Of a stretch of 47,893 bases of DNA, positions 1-7,144 are shown piece after piece (position 1 is the first letter of the stretch; every line of letters begins with the position of its first letter). A program made the translations under genes and the position numbers. Below the pieces are notes generated by a model. The model did not search any database. It was not told the origin of the DNA and saw only the letters and a program-made list of their open reading frames with translations. The DNA comes from Bacteroidetes bacterium HGW-Bacteroidetes-17 (GTDB lineage Bacteria > Bacteroidota > Bacteroidia > Bacteroidales > GCA-2711565), in assembly GCA_002840985.1 (NCBI GenBank), contig PHDM01000034.1:1-47893 (forward strand), written 5' to 3'.

Positions 1-422
1 AGGAAGATTTTAATAAGTTTAAAAATAGTTTTAAATTAATTGTTGCCGCAGGAGGAAAAGTAACCAATAATGAAGGAAAAACATTGTTTATTTTCAGGCT
101 TGGAAAGTGGGATTTGCCGAAAGGAAAAGTTGAAAAAGGAGAAAGCATTGAACATGCAGCAATCAGAGAAGTGGAAGAGGAATGTGGAATAGCCCAACTA
201 ACCATTTTAAACCACATTAAAGATACCTATCATATTTATGAATTAAATAACACATTGGTTTTAAAGCAATCGATTTGGTATGAAATGAAAACAACAGATT
301 CATCAAAGTTAGTTCCTCAAATTGAAGAAAATATTACTGATGCTCGATGGATGACAACGGAGGAAATAGAAAATATAGTTTTAAAAAATACCTATCCGTC
401 TATAAAAGAAGTGTTAGAATAA
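1..422 (+). CDS. NUDIX hydrolase, 5' end cut off by the window
   Basis: The reading frame is open from base 3 to a TAA at 420-422, so the true start lies upstream of the window; the TTG at base 84 is not a credible start because the NUDIX fold begins earlier, at the residues LIVAAGGKV. The NUDIX box is complete: G-x5-E-x7-REVEEECGI, matching GX5EX7REUXEEXGU, the Mg2+-binding signature of enzymes that hydrolyse nucleoside diphosphates linked to another group. WDLPKGKVEKGE just before it is typical of the Bacteroidota group of these proteins. The substrate cannot be read from this fragment. It converges on the minus-strand gene ending at 424, with one base between them. Confidence 0.9.
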   Translation, partial: EDFNKFKNSFKLIVAAGGKVTNNEGKTLFIFRLGKWDLPKGKVEKGESIEHAAIREVEEECGIAQLTILNHIKDTYHIYELNNTLVLKQSIWYEMKTTDSSKLVPQIEENITDARWMTTEEIENIVLKNTYPSIKEVLE

Positions 423-423
423 A

Positions 424-2010
424 TCATTTCAATTCGTAGAACAATCGTTCTAAATTTTCTTCATTCGGTCTGTCTGTTCCACTGCTTGGTCGTGGGGCAG
501 GAAATTTAATTATTTCACCTTCTTTCCCAACAAGAATATAGGTTGGAAATGTTCTTACTTCATATTCTTGCAATAAAACACGACTTTCTCCGATATGCAA
601 AAACGTCCAGTTCATTGTAGGATTTTCTTTTAAGAATGTAATCATTTTGCTTTTATCATTATCCGTACAAATGCTCACAAACTCAATTTTTGAATTGTAT
701 TTTTTGTGCAAAACTTCCATAATTTTCATTTCTTTTTGGCTAGGAATACTCCAAGTAGCCCAAAAATTGATATATACATATTTACCAGAGAAATCAGCTA
801 AAGAAATCTTTTTGTTAGTGTTTGTTAGTAGTTCAAAATCAGGAGCTTTACTACCTTTTGCTAGTTTTTTGATGGTAAGTTTTTCAATTACATTAGCTGC
901 AATTTTTTGTTGTTCTGGATAAATAGAGTTCGTTTTGATGTTTTCCAATATAGAAATGATATTCTTTTGAGTGAAATACTTATCGTTATATATTTCTCGT
1001 AATCCATTAATCATGAAAAGGCTTTTAAATTCTTCATTTTCTAAAAAAGGATATTTACTCAATGCTTTCGATAATGCTTCAACACTGTTTTGCTCATTAA
1101 TGGCTTTGGTAATGTCCATTCCAGAAATTTTTAAGGTTAAATTTTTTAATTCGCTTTTAAAAATTTTTTTGTAAAAGTTAATGTATTCGGGATTGTTGTA
1201 TTTGACTGGTTTGTTGTGCAAATATTTTAAATAGATGCTTGCTTTGTCAAACGTAACAGAATCTCGTTTGGTGTATGAAATATCTATGGAATTGAATGTT
1301 GATGCAATGGTGTAAGTAATATATTCTGAAACAAAATCATTTTTATAGGTCTTGAATTCATTGATAGTTTTTTTCTCAAATTCACTAATTAAAGGAGCAA
1401 CTGATCCGTCTCTTTTCAGAAAAATAGCTTCATTTTTACTAATGAATTCATCGTATTTTCTATTAAATTTTGCAATCAATTCTTTACGATTACCAATGAG
1501 TATTCCTGTTGCAATTGTGGCACCGGAACGGGAAATTCCTGGAATAACGGCCATGGCTTGAGCAATTCCAATAATGAACGAATCCCAAAAGTTTATTGTT
1601 CGTTTGTTCGATTTTTTCAAATATGTAAATGCTAAAAGTATCGATGTTAAAATTAACATGAAGCCGACAAAGCGAATATTTCCGGTGAATAAGCCTTCAA
1701 CTTCTTCCATGAAAAATAATCCCAGGATTACTACAGGGATCATCGAAATAATAATTTTAAAAAAGTACTGGGTTTCTTCATTCCATTGAAACCGGAATAT
1801 GCCCTTAAGCAATTGTAAAATATCTTTGTAAAAAATAACAATGGTACTTAAAACAGTGGCCCCATGAACGATGACCGTGAAAATCAAACTTCGTTCGGCA
1901 TTAATACCCAATAGGGCCTTGCCAAGTTCTAAATGCCCACTGCTGCTGACAGGTAAAAATTCCGTCAAACCCTGAACAATACCAAGAATTAATGCTTCAA
2001 ACCAATTCAC
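424..2010 (-). CDS. uppP: Chimeric ORF: N-terminal UppP (BacA) fused to a TlpA/thioredoxin-like C-terminus
   Basis: Residues 1-182 are undecaprenyl-diphosphatase, the membrane enzyme that recycles the C55 lipid carrier of wall synthesis: QGLTEFLPVSSSGHLELG near residues 13-30 and PGISRSGAT at 157-164. UppP is normally about 265 residues, but identity stops near residues 174-182 and the last membrane segments are missing. From about residue 183 the sequence is a soluble helical region and then a thioredoxin-like domain (about 383-528: APDFELL, INFWATW, cis-Pro FPT at 488-490), as in Bacteroidota TlpA-type proteins without their signal peptide and N-terminal domain. The CxxC site is replaced by SIPS (421-424), so no disulfide chemistry is expected. 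The upstream neighbours DUF3098 and FtsX are the usual ones for uppP, so the break lies inside uppP. This is either a deletion fusion or an assembly chimera; UppP activity is doubtful. Confidence 0.85.
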   Translation of the reverse strand: MNWFEALILGIVQGLTEFLPVSSSGHLELGKALLGINAERSLIFTVIVHGATVLSTIVIFYKDILQLLKGIFRFQWNEETQYFFKIIISMIPVVILGLFFMEEVEGLFTGNIRFVGFMLILTSILLAFTYLKKSNKRTINFWDSFIIGIAQAMAVIPGISRSGATIATGILIGNRKELIAKFNRKYDEFISKNEAIFLKRDGSVAPLISEFEKKTINEFKTYKNDFVSEYITYTIASTFNSIDISYTKRDSVTFDKASIYLKYLHNKPVKYNNPEYINFYKKIFKSELKNLTLKISGMDITKAINEQNSVEALSKALSKYPFLENEEFKSLFMINGLREIYNDKYFTQKNIISILENIKTNSIYPEQQKIAANVIEKLTIKKLAKGSKAPDFELLTNTNKKISLADFSGKYVYINFWATWSIPSQKEMKIMEVLHKKYNSKIEFVSICTDNDKSKMITFLKENPTMNWTFLHIGESRVLLQEYEVRTFPTYILVGKEGEIIKFPAPRPSSGTDRPNEENLERLFYELK

Positions 2011-2057
2011 TTTGAGAATTTTTTAAGAGGGAGAATTATGATAATTATTGAGTTTGA

Positions 2058-2363
2058 TTATTTGGATCGCTTCATGATCGCAAAAATTTCAACAATAAAT
2101 CCTGCAAGAATTAAAATGGGTGCTAAGGTTAAGCGTTGAAAGTTGAAAATTTTATAATTAAAAATATTAGGATCATCTGTACCACCTCCAATCATGAAAA
2201 TAAAGCCAAGGGTAATTAAAATAACACCAATAATAAGTAAACGATAATTTTGTCGGCTAAATGCAAAGGTTACCAATTCATCATCGGTTGTTTGTTTGTT
2301 TTGGGCAACATGTGTTGGTTTTGATTTGGCTTGCTTTTGCATGGATTTGTTTTTTGTTATCAT
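2058..2363 (-). CDS. DUF3098 family membrane protein
   Basis: About 101 residues with a basic, Gln/Lys-rich N-terminus and two hydrophobic segments (around LLIIGVILITLGFIFMI and LAPILILAGFIVEIFAI) joined by a short loop containing GGGTDDPNIFN. This pattern and the position between ftsX and uppP match DUF3098, a small inner-membrane protein of unknown function in Bacteroidota. I chose the ATG at 2363 over the in-frame TTG at 2369; a TACTTTTG promoter element lies 20 bases upstream. The context suggests a link to envelope or division functions, but that is inference. Confidence 0.85.
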   Translation of the reverse strand: MITKNKSMQKQAKSKPTHVAQNKQTTDDELVTFAFSRQNYRLLIIGVILITLGFIFMIGGGTDDPNIFNYKIFNFQRLTLAPILILAGFIVEIFAIMKRSK

Positions 2364-2382
2364 TTTCAATGAATTTTCTTTT

Positions 2383-2390
2383 CAAAAGTA
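2383..2390 (-). promoter_or_regulatory. Bacteroidota -7 promoter element (TACTTTTG) for the DUF3098 gene
   Basis: On the minus strand the octamer TACTTTTG fits the Bacteroidota sigma-factor -7 consensus TAnnTTTG. It lies 20 bases before the ATG at 2363, giving a very short leader. It suggests that DUF3098 and uppP can be transcribed separately from ftsX. Assigned from motif and position only. Confidence 0.5.
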
Positions 2391-2427
2391 ACAGTATTTT
2401 TCGAGATGAAAAAAGAATTAACTTTTT

Positions 2428-3306
2428 TTAATAATACAAGTCATCTGTTTTCATATTCAGGAATTTACGGAGTGCAGCATAAGTTGAAAGCCAGGTAATC
2501 ATGATTCCTGAAACTACAACCAAAGCAATCAGGATGATAAAAAGATTCGTGTCCTGAAAGTCTATCAATTCAGGCAGTTCTAGCTGAGCAAAGTAAAGAA
2601 TAAAACCGATCAATATTAAGGCTATGATTGCACTATAAATTCCCTGAACAACTCCTTTGATTAAAAAAGGTCTCCGAATAAATGACTGTGTAGCTCCAAC
2701 AAGCAACATGCTTTTTATGATGAATCGTTTGGAATAAACCGACAGACGAATGGTATTGTTTATAAGGGCGATAGCAATAACCAACAACAATAAACTGAAT
2801 CCTAACAATAAAATACCGATTTTTTGAACATTCTGATTGATTGCCTGCACCAAAGACTTTTGATAATAAATCTCCTTCACATTTTTATTTTCCAGCAATT
2901 CTTTTTCAATGGCCCCGATACTTTCGATATTTGCATATTCTGCGTTTAATCTGAGATCAATTGAGGAGGGTAACGGGTTAAAACCCAAAAAGTCAATGAA
3001 ATCTTCTCCCAATTCTGCTTTTAATTCCTCAGCGGCTTTTTCTTTGGTGATGTATTCGGTAGATTTTGTATATGAAGTGGCATCCAAGTATTTTTGAAGT
3101 TGTAAAATTGCGGCTTCTCTAGAGTCATCTTTCATGATAACCCTGATTCCTATATTTTCTTTCACGTGATTGGAGAGTTTTTGTGCATGCAGCACAATCA
3201 AACCCAGAACACCCAACATCAACAAAACAAGCGTCGTACTAACGATGGACGTTAAATAAGATGATTGAAGTCTTCGTTTATTATATTTATCTTCTTTCCT
3301 CGCCAT
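2428..3306 (-). CDS. ftsX: Cell division protein FtsX (ABC-transporter-like permease)
   Basis: 292 residues, the usual size. A basic cytoplasmic N-terminus (KEDKYNKRRLQSSYLTS) is followed by a first membrane helix (about 18-40), an extracytoplasmic domain of about 125 residues (VKENIGIRVIMKDDS…KSLVQAINQN), and three C-terminal helices around the FtsX permease domain (IRLSVYSKRFIIKSMLLVGAT). FtsX works with the ATPase FtsE in the divisome and controls peptidoglycan hydrolases from the inner membrane; ftsE is not in this window. DUF3098 and uppP follow, the common Bacteroidota order. Divergent from leuS, with 217 bases between the start codons that show no RNA gene or further ORF. Confidence 0.93.
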   Translation of the reverse strand: MARKEDKYNKRRLQSSYLTSIVSTTLVLLMLGVLGLIVLHAQKLSNHVKENIGIRVIMKDDSREAAILQLQKYLDATSYTKSTEYITKEKAAEELKAELGEDFIDFLGFNPLPSSIDLRLNAEYANIESIGAIEKELLENKNVKEIYYQKSLVQAINQNVQKIGILLLGFSLLLLVIAIALINNTIRLSVYSKRFIIKSMLLVGATQSFIRRPFLIKGVVQGIYSAIIALILIGFILYFAQLELPELIDFQDTNLFIILIALVVVSGIMITWLSTYAALRKFLNMKTDDLYY

Positions 3307-3471
3307 TTCAAAATATAGTTAAAGCTAAAATAAGCATTTTAATCAATAATTGAATAGTGATGTAGATACTTAAAATGAATGTTTAGGATTGAAACATAAC
3401 CTGAGAAGATAAAATTTTAAAATTGTGAACATTAGCCCAAACTCTTTATTCAAAGTTTTCCATCTTTTTTC

Positions 3472-3479
3472 TAACTTCG
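3472..3479 (+). promoter_or_regulatory. Probable -7 element (TAACTTCG) upstream of leuS
   Basis: TAACTTCG is one base from the TAnnTTTG consensus and lies 44 bases before the leuS ATG. Unusually for this window, the leuS start is also preceded by an AGGAG-like stretch (caggagtgaggc) about 8 bases upstream, which could act as a Shine-Dalgarno site although Bacteroidota generally rely on it little. Confidence 0.35.
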
Positions 3480-3523
3480 CAGCTTGAAATTGCAATACTA
3501 AAAAGGAAATACAGGAGTGAGGC

Positions 3524-6500
3524 ATGGATTATAATTTTAATGAAATAGAGCCTAAATGGCAAAAATATTGGAGCGAAAACAAATCGTTTAAAGCTGAAAT
3601 TGATCATTCAAAACCCAAATTTTATGTACTGGATATGTTTCCTTATCCTTCCGGTGCAGGTCTTCATGTTGGTCATCCTTTGGGTTATATTGCTTCCGAT
3701 ATTTATGCCAGGTATATGCGCCAAAAAGGCCATAATGTGTTGCACCCGATGGGATATGATGCCTATGGTTTGCCTGCTGAACAATATGCCATTCAAACCG
3801 GAACACATCCTGAAATAACAACGGTTAAAAATATTGATCGTTACCGTGAGCAACTCGATAAAATTGGTTTTTCATTTGATTGGGACCGGGAAGTTCGCAC
3901 TTGTGATCCAGGTTACTATAAATGGACACAATGGACCTTTATTCAGCTTTTCAATTCCTGGTACAATAAGGATCATGACAAGTCAGAATCAGTTGATCAA
4001 TTGATTTCTATATTTAAGAAAGAAGGAAATAAAAATATAAATGCGGCCACTGATCAGGAGGCAATTTTTAGTTCCGATGAGTGGAACGCCATGGATGAAA
4101 AAGCACAACGGGAATTGTTGATGCACTATCGTTTGGCTTATTTATCCGATACCATGGTTAACTGGTGTCCTGAGCTGGGAACGGTTTTGGCTAATGATGA
4201 AGTAAAAGAAGGCCTGTCGGAAAGAGGTGGTCATCCGGTTGAACGTAAGCTGATGAAACAATGGTCGTTGCGGATTACAGCCTATGCTCAGCGATTACTT
4301 GACGGACTTGATAAAATTGACTGGTCGGATTCGATTAAAGAAATGCAGCGTAATTGGATTGGTCGGTCTCAGGGTGCAACTGTGTATTTTCGCCTCTCCC
4401 CAGCCCTCTCCAGAGGAGAGGGAGCAAGACCGGGTTATATGACCTCGGATGGGCAGATGTGGTCACTTTTAGAAGAAAAAGTTAAAGAGTCCAGAAAAAA
4501 CCCGACTGAAGCTGAATCAATTATTTGGGAAAGGGTTCGGGCAAAACAACTTGGGCATAAAATAAGAAGGCAACATGTTATCAATCGTTTTATTGCAGAT
4601 TTTGTTTGTTTAAGAAAAAAAGTTGTCATTGAAATTAATGGGAAAATACATGATGGGCAAATAGACCAGGATGCCGAGAGAACAGAAATCTTAAATATAT
4701 ATGGCTATTCAGTAATCCGCTTTAAAAATGAAGAAGTAATTGCCAATCCCGAAAAAGTAATTAATGAAATTAAAAGTTATTTGGACAATAAAGTCCTTCC
4801 CATTGGGGAGGATTTAGGAAAGGTGATTGAGGTTTTTACAACCAGACCGGATACTTTGTTTGGAGCAACCTATATGGTACTTGCTCCTGAACATGAATTG
4901 GTCGATAAAATTACAACTCTCGACAGAAAAGAAGCCGTTGAGAAATATGTAACCTGGGCGAAAAACCGCTCAGAACGCGAACGCCAATCGGAGGTTAAAA
5001 ATATTAGCGGAGAATTTACGGGAGCTTATGGAATTAATCCTTTGAACGGAAAAGAAATCCAAATTTGGGTTGCCGATTATGTGCTGGCAGGTTACGGATC
5101 GGGAGCCATCATGGCTGTGCCTGCCCACGACAGTAGAGATTATGCTTTCGCTAAACATTTTAATTTACCGATTATTCAGGTAGTTTCAGGTGGTGATATT
5201 TCGGAAGAATCGTACGATGCCAAAGAAGGTAAAATGATGAATTCCGAATTTTTAGATGGCATGGAGGTAAAAGAAGCAATTCAGGCAGCGATTGAAAAAA
5301 TTAATGAGTTGGAAGTTGGATTTGGAACGGTAAATTATCGTTTACGCGATGCAATTTTTAGTCGCCAGCGTTATTGGGGCGAGCCTTTTCCGGTTTACTA
5401 CAAGGATGGTATTCCTTATGTAATGAGTGAAGATCAATTGCCGCTGCTGCTTCCTGATGTAGATAAATATTTACCAACCGAAAGCGGAGAACCGCCATTG
5501 GCCAGGGCAAAAAACTGGGTAACTAAAGAAGGTTATCCCATCGAAACCAACACCATGCCCGGTTTTGCAGGTTCAAGTGCCTATTATTTACGATACATGG
5601 ATCCGAAAAATGAGAATGAATATTTTTCAAAGGAAGCTAACGAATATTGGCAGGATGTTGATCTCTATATCGGTGGTGATGAACATGCGGTTGGGCACCT
5701 GCTTTATTCACGTTTCTGGAATAAATTCCTCTTTGATATCGGAATGGTCAAAAAAGACGAACCGTTTAAAAAACTGATTAACCAGGGTAAAATTCAGGGT
5801 CGCTCAAGTTTTGTGTTTCGAGTTAATCACGAAAAATATGCTGAACACTTATTGTGGGAATACATTACGAAAAATGGAATGGAAAAAGGGGTGATTCGCG
5901 AATATCGGGATGGACACCGGAAATTTGATTTCTTTGTAGAAGAAGCCAATTTGATTATTGAAATCAAAAGTCAGCCAAAGCTTGAAAAGCTTGAAAGTTA
6001 CTACGAAAAATATGTTGAGGAAAAAGGGAAGAAATTATTGCTGCTTCCTATCGCTGATATCATTGAAAATACAAAAGCCTTTCTTGATGAAACCTCAAAA
6101 GCCATTAAAGAAGTAAAGAAAGGAATCATTTTTAACCGACATGAAATTAGGGAACTAAAGCCCATGTTTATTTCAAAAGGAGTAAAAGGCCGCGAATTAT
6201 TCTCAACTCCAATCCATGTTGATATCAATTTAGTGGATAATGATGTTTTGGATACCGAAGCTTTTAGACAATGGAGACCGGAATTTGCTGATTCAGCATT
6301 CATTTTGGAGGATGGTAAATATATTTGTGGTCATGAGGTGGAAAAAATGTCAAAATCCAAGCATAATGTTCAAAACCCTGATGACCTGATCGAAAAATAT
6401 GGGGCCGATACCTTACGGCTTTACGAAATGTTCCTTGGTCCTTTGGAGTACCATAAACCCTGGGATATTAAAGGGATTGAAGGAGTTTTCAGGTTTATGA

Positions 6501-7027
6501 AAAAGTTATGGCGATTATATCATGATGCAGAAAATCGTTTTATGGTTTCTGAAGAACTGCCAAGCAAAGACGAACTTAAAGTTTTACATAAAACAATCAA
6601 AAGAGTACAGGACGATATTGAGCGTTATTCATTCAATACGGTTGTAAGTACTTTAATGATTTGCGTGAACGAATTAACTGATCTGAAATGCAACAAACGG
6701 GCAATACTGGATCCGTTAACCGTCCTTATTTCTTCCTATGCACCACATGTGGCCGAGGAATTATGGTCATTACTGGGACATAATGAAACCGTAACATATG
6801 CTGCTTTTCCGGTATTGAAAGAAAATTACATCAAAGAGGATGCTGTAATATATCCGGTTTCGTTTAACGGGAAAATGCGTTTCAAAATTTCGCTACCCAT
6901 CGATATGTCGAAAGAAGACGTTGAAAAAACTGTACTCAATTCAGATGAAGCTCAAAAATGGCTTGATGGAAAATCACCTAAAAAGGTTATTGTTGTTCCA
7001 AAGAAAATTGTGAACATTGTAATCTAA
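3524..7027 (+). CDS. leuS: Leucyl-tRNA synthetase with two in-frame nuclease-like insertions
   Basis: Charges tRNA-Leu with leucine in the cytoplasm. All family landmarks are present: HVGH (HIGH motif, residues 48-51) after [19 protein letters not shown] before the editing domain, [15 protein letters not shown] and [15 protein letters not shown] of the editing domain, [15 protein letters not shown]-type core sequence, KMSKS at 941-945, and an anticodon-binding/C-terminal part ending in [15 protein letters not shown]-type residues. Bacteroidota LeuRS is about 920-945 residues; this one is 1167. The excess is accounted for by two blocks with no counterpart in the family: residues 290-433 (a DUF559 domain) and 768-881 (a second D…ExK domain). 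Synthetase sequence resumes cleanly and in frame after each, so the enzyme is probably still functional. No frameshift or stop was seen. Confidence 0.97.
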   Translation: MDYNFNEIEPKWQKYWSENKSFKAEIDHSKPKFYVLDMFPYPSGAGLHVGHPLGYIASDIYARYMRQKGHNVLHPMGYDAYGLPAEQYAIQTGTHPEITTVKNIDRYREQLDKIGFSFDWDREVRTCDPGYYKWTQWTFIQLFNSWYNKDHDKSESVDQLISIFKKEGNKNINAATDQEAIFSSDEWNAMDEKAQRELLMHYRLAYLSDTMVNWCPELGTVLANDEVKEGLSERGGHPVERKLMKQWSLRITAYAQRLLDGLDKIDWSDSIKEMQRNWIGRSQGATVYFRLSPALSRGEGARPGYMTSDGQMWSLLEEKVKESRKNPTEAESIIWERVRAKQLGHKIRRQHVINRFIADFVCLRKKVVIEINGKIHDGQIDQDAERTEILNIYGYSVIRFKNEEVIANPEKVINEIKSYLDNKVLPIGEDLGKVIEVFTTRPDTLFGATYMVLAPEHELVDKITTLDRKEAVEKYVTWAKNRSERERQSEVKNISGEFTGAYGINPLNGKEIQIWVADYVLAGYGSGAIMAVPAHDSRDYAFAKHFNLPIIQVVSGGDISEESYDAKEGKMMNSEFLDGMEVKEAIQAAIEKINELEVGFGTVNYRLRDAIFSRQRYWGEPFPVYYKDGIPYVMSEDQLPLLLPDVDKYLPTESGEPPLARAKNWVTKEGYPIETNTMPGFAGSSAYYLRYMDPKNENEYFSKEANEYWQDVDLYIGGDEHAVGHLLYSRFWNKFLFDIGMVKKDEPFKKLINQGKIQGRSSFVFRVNHEKYAEHLLWEYITKNGMEKGVIREYRDGHRKFDFFVEEANLIIEIKSQPKLEKLESYYEKYVEEKGKKLLLLPIADIIENTKAFLDETSKAIKEVKKGIIFNRHEIRELKPMFISKGVKGRELFSTPIHVDINLVDNDVLDTEAFRQWRPEFADSAFILEDGKYICGHEVEKMSKSKHNVQNPDDLIEKYGADTLRLYEMFLGPLEYHKPWDIKGIEGVFRFMKKLWRLYHDAENRFMVSEELPSKDELKVLHKTIKRVQDDIERYSFNTVVSTLMICVNELTDLKCNKRAILDPLTVLISSYAPHVAEELWSLLGHNETVTYAAFPVLKENYIKEDAVIYPVSFNGKMRFKISLPIDMSKEDVEKTVLNSDEAQKWLDGKSPKKVIVVPKKIVNIVI
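4391..4822 (+). mobile_element. DUF559 (Vsr/PD-(D/E)xK-like) element inserted in frame in leuS
   Basis: 432 bases (144 codons, LeuRS residues 290-433) interrupt the beta-hairpin between GATVYF and [10 protein letters not shown] at the entry to the editing domain. The core is a DUF559 domain: [19 protein letters not shown] helix, [17 protein letters not shown] strands, then VVIEING and a C-terminal [11 protein letters not shown] strand. Likely active-site positions are D359 and E370; the third is N372, where family members usually have D. The DNA ends are palindromic and partly complementary to each other: bases 4393-4411 match the complement of 4805-4823 at 13 of 19 positions. The ends are translated as SPALSRGEG and LPIGED. 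In-frame length, hairpin ends and a nuclease domain point to a mobile or formerly mobile element; there is no transposase and no intein splicing motif. Confidence 0.85.
4404..4422 (+). repeat. Palindromic left end of the DUF559 element
   Basis: CCCTCTCC AGA GGAGAGGG, a perfect 8-bp stem with a 3-base loop inside the leuS coding frame. The right end has a related weaker hairpin at 4798-4811 (cttccc att ggggag). Both are GC-rich in an AT-rich gene, so the ends differ in composition from their host. Confidence 0.85.
5825..6166 (+). other. Second in-frame insertion in leuS with D…ExK nuclease-like motif
   Basis: 342 bases (114 codons, LeuRS residues 768-881) lie between [10 protein letters not shown] and MFISKGV…PIHVDINLV, where related synthetases have about five residues. 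Predicted order is helix ([14 protein letters not shown]), strands ([27 protein letters not shown]), helix ([15 protein letters not shown]), strand (KKLLLLPIA), helices: the alpha-beta-beta-beta-alpha-beta core of restriction-endonuclease-like folds, with D802, E813 and K815 as the expected catalytic triad. It is unlike DUF559 in sequence, so it is not a duplicate of the first insertion. No terminal repeats are visible. I do not recognise the family; the nuclease-fold assignment is inference from the motif and predicted order. Confidence 0.7.
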
Positions 7028-7090
7028 TTGCGCTTTCAGTTTGTTTGGCACATATTTTTTGAAATTTCAATTTGATTCGTCAAAAGCAGA

Positions 7091-7098
7091 TACCTTTG
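7091..7098 (+). promoter_or_regulatory. -7 promoter element (TACCTTTG) for the macroglobulin gene
   Basis: TACCTTTG matches TAnnTTTG exactly, 46 bases before the ATG at 7145. A TTTG at 7071-7074 could be the upstream element, although the 16-base spacing is short. Confidence 0.5.
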
Positions 7099-7144
7099 TT
7101 CAAGTTCTGCATAAGGAATGATTTTTGTAAATTTATTCTTTTAA

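Noticed and set aside
3588-3853. Overlapping short ORFs on both strands within leuS
   Set aside because: They have no start context, family features or codon pattern, and lie wholly inside a conserved synthetase.
4391-4822. Intein in leuS
   Set aside because: No Cys/Ser at the first position, no HN-C/S/T end, and no intein splicing blocks. The domain is DUF559, and the insertion reads through as part of the protein.
5825-6166. GxxExxY-type domain in leuS
   Set aside because: The GxxExxY signature and its YE-ALA helix pattern are not present; only the D…ExK positions are shared.
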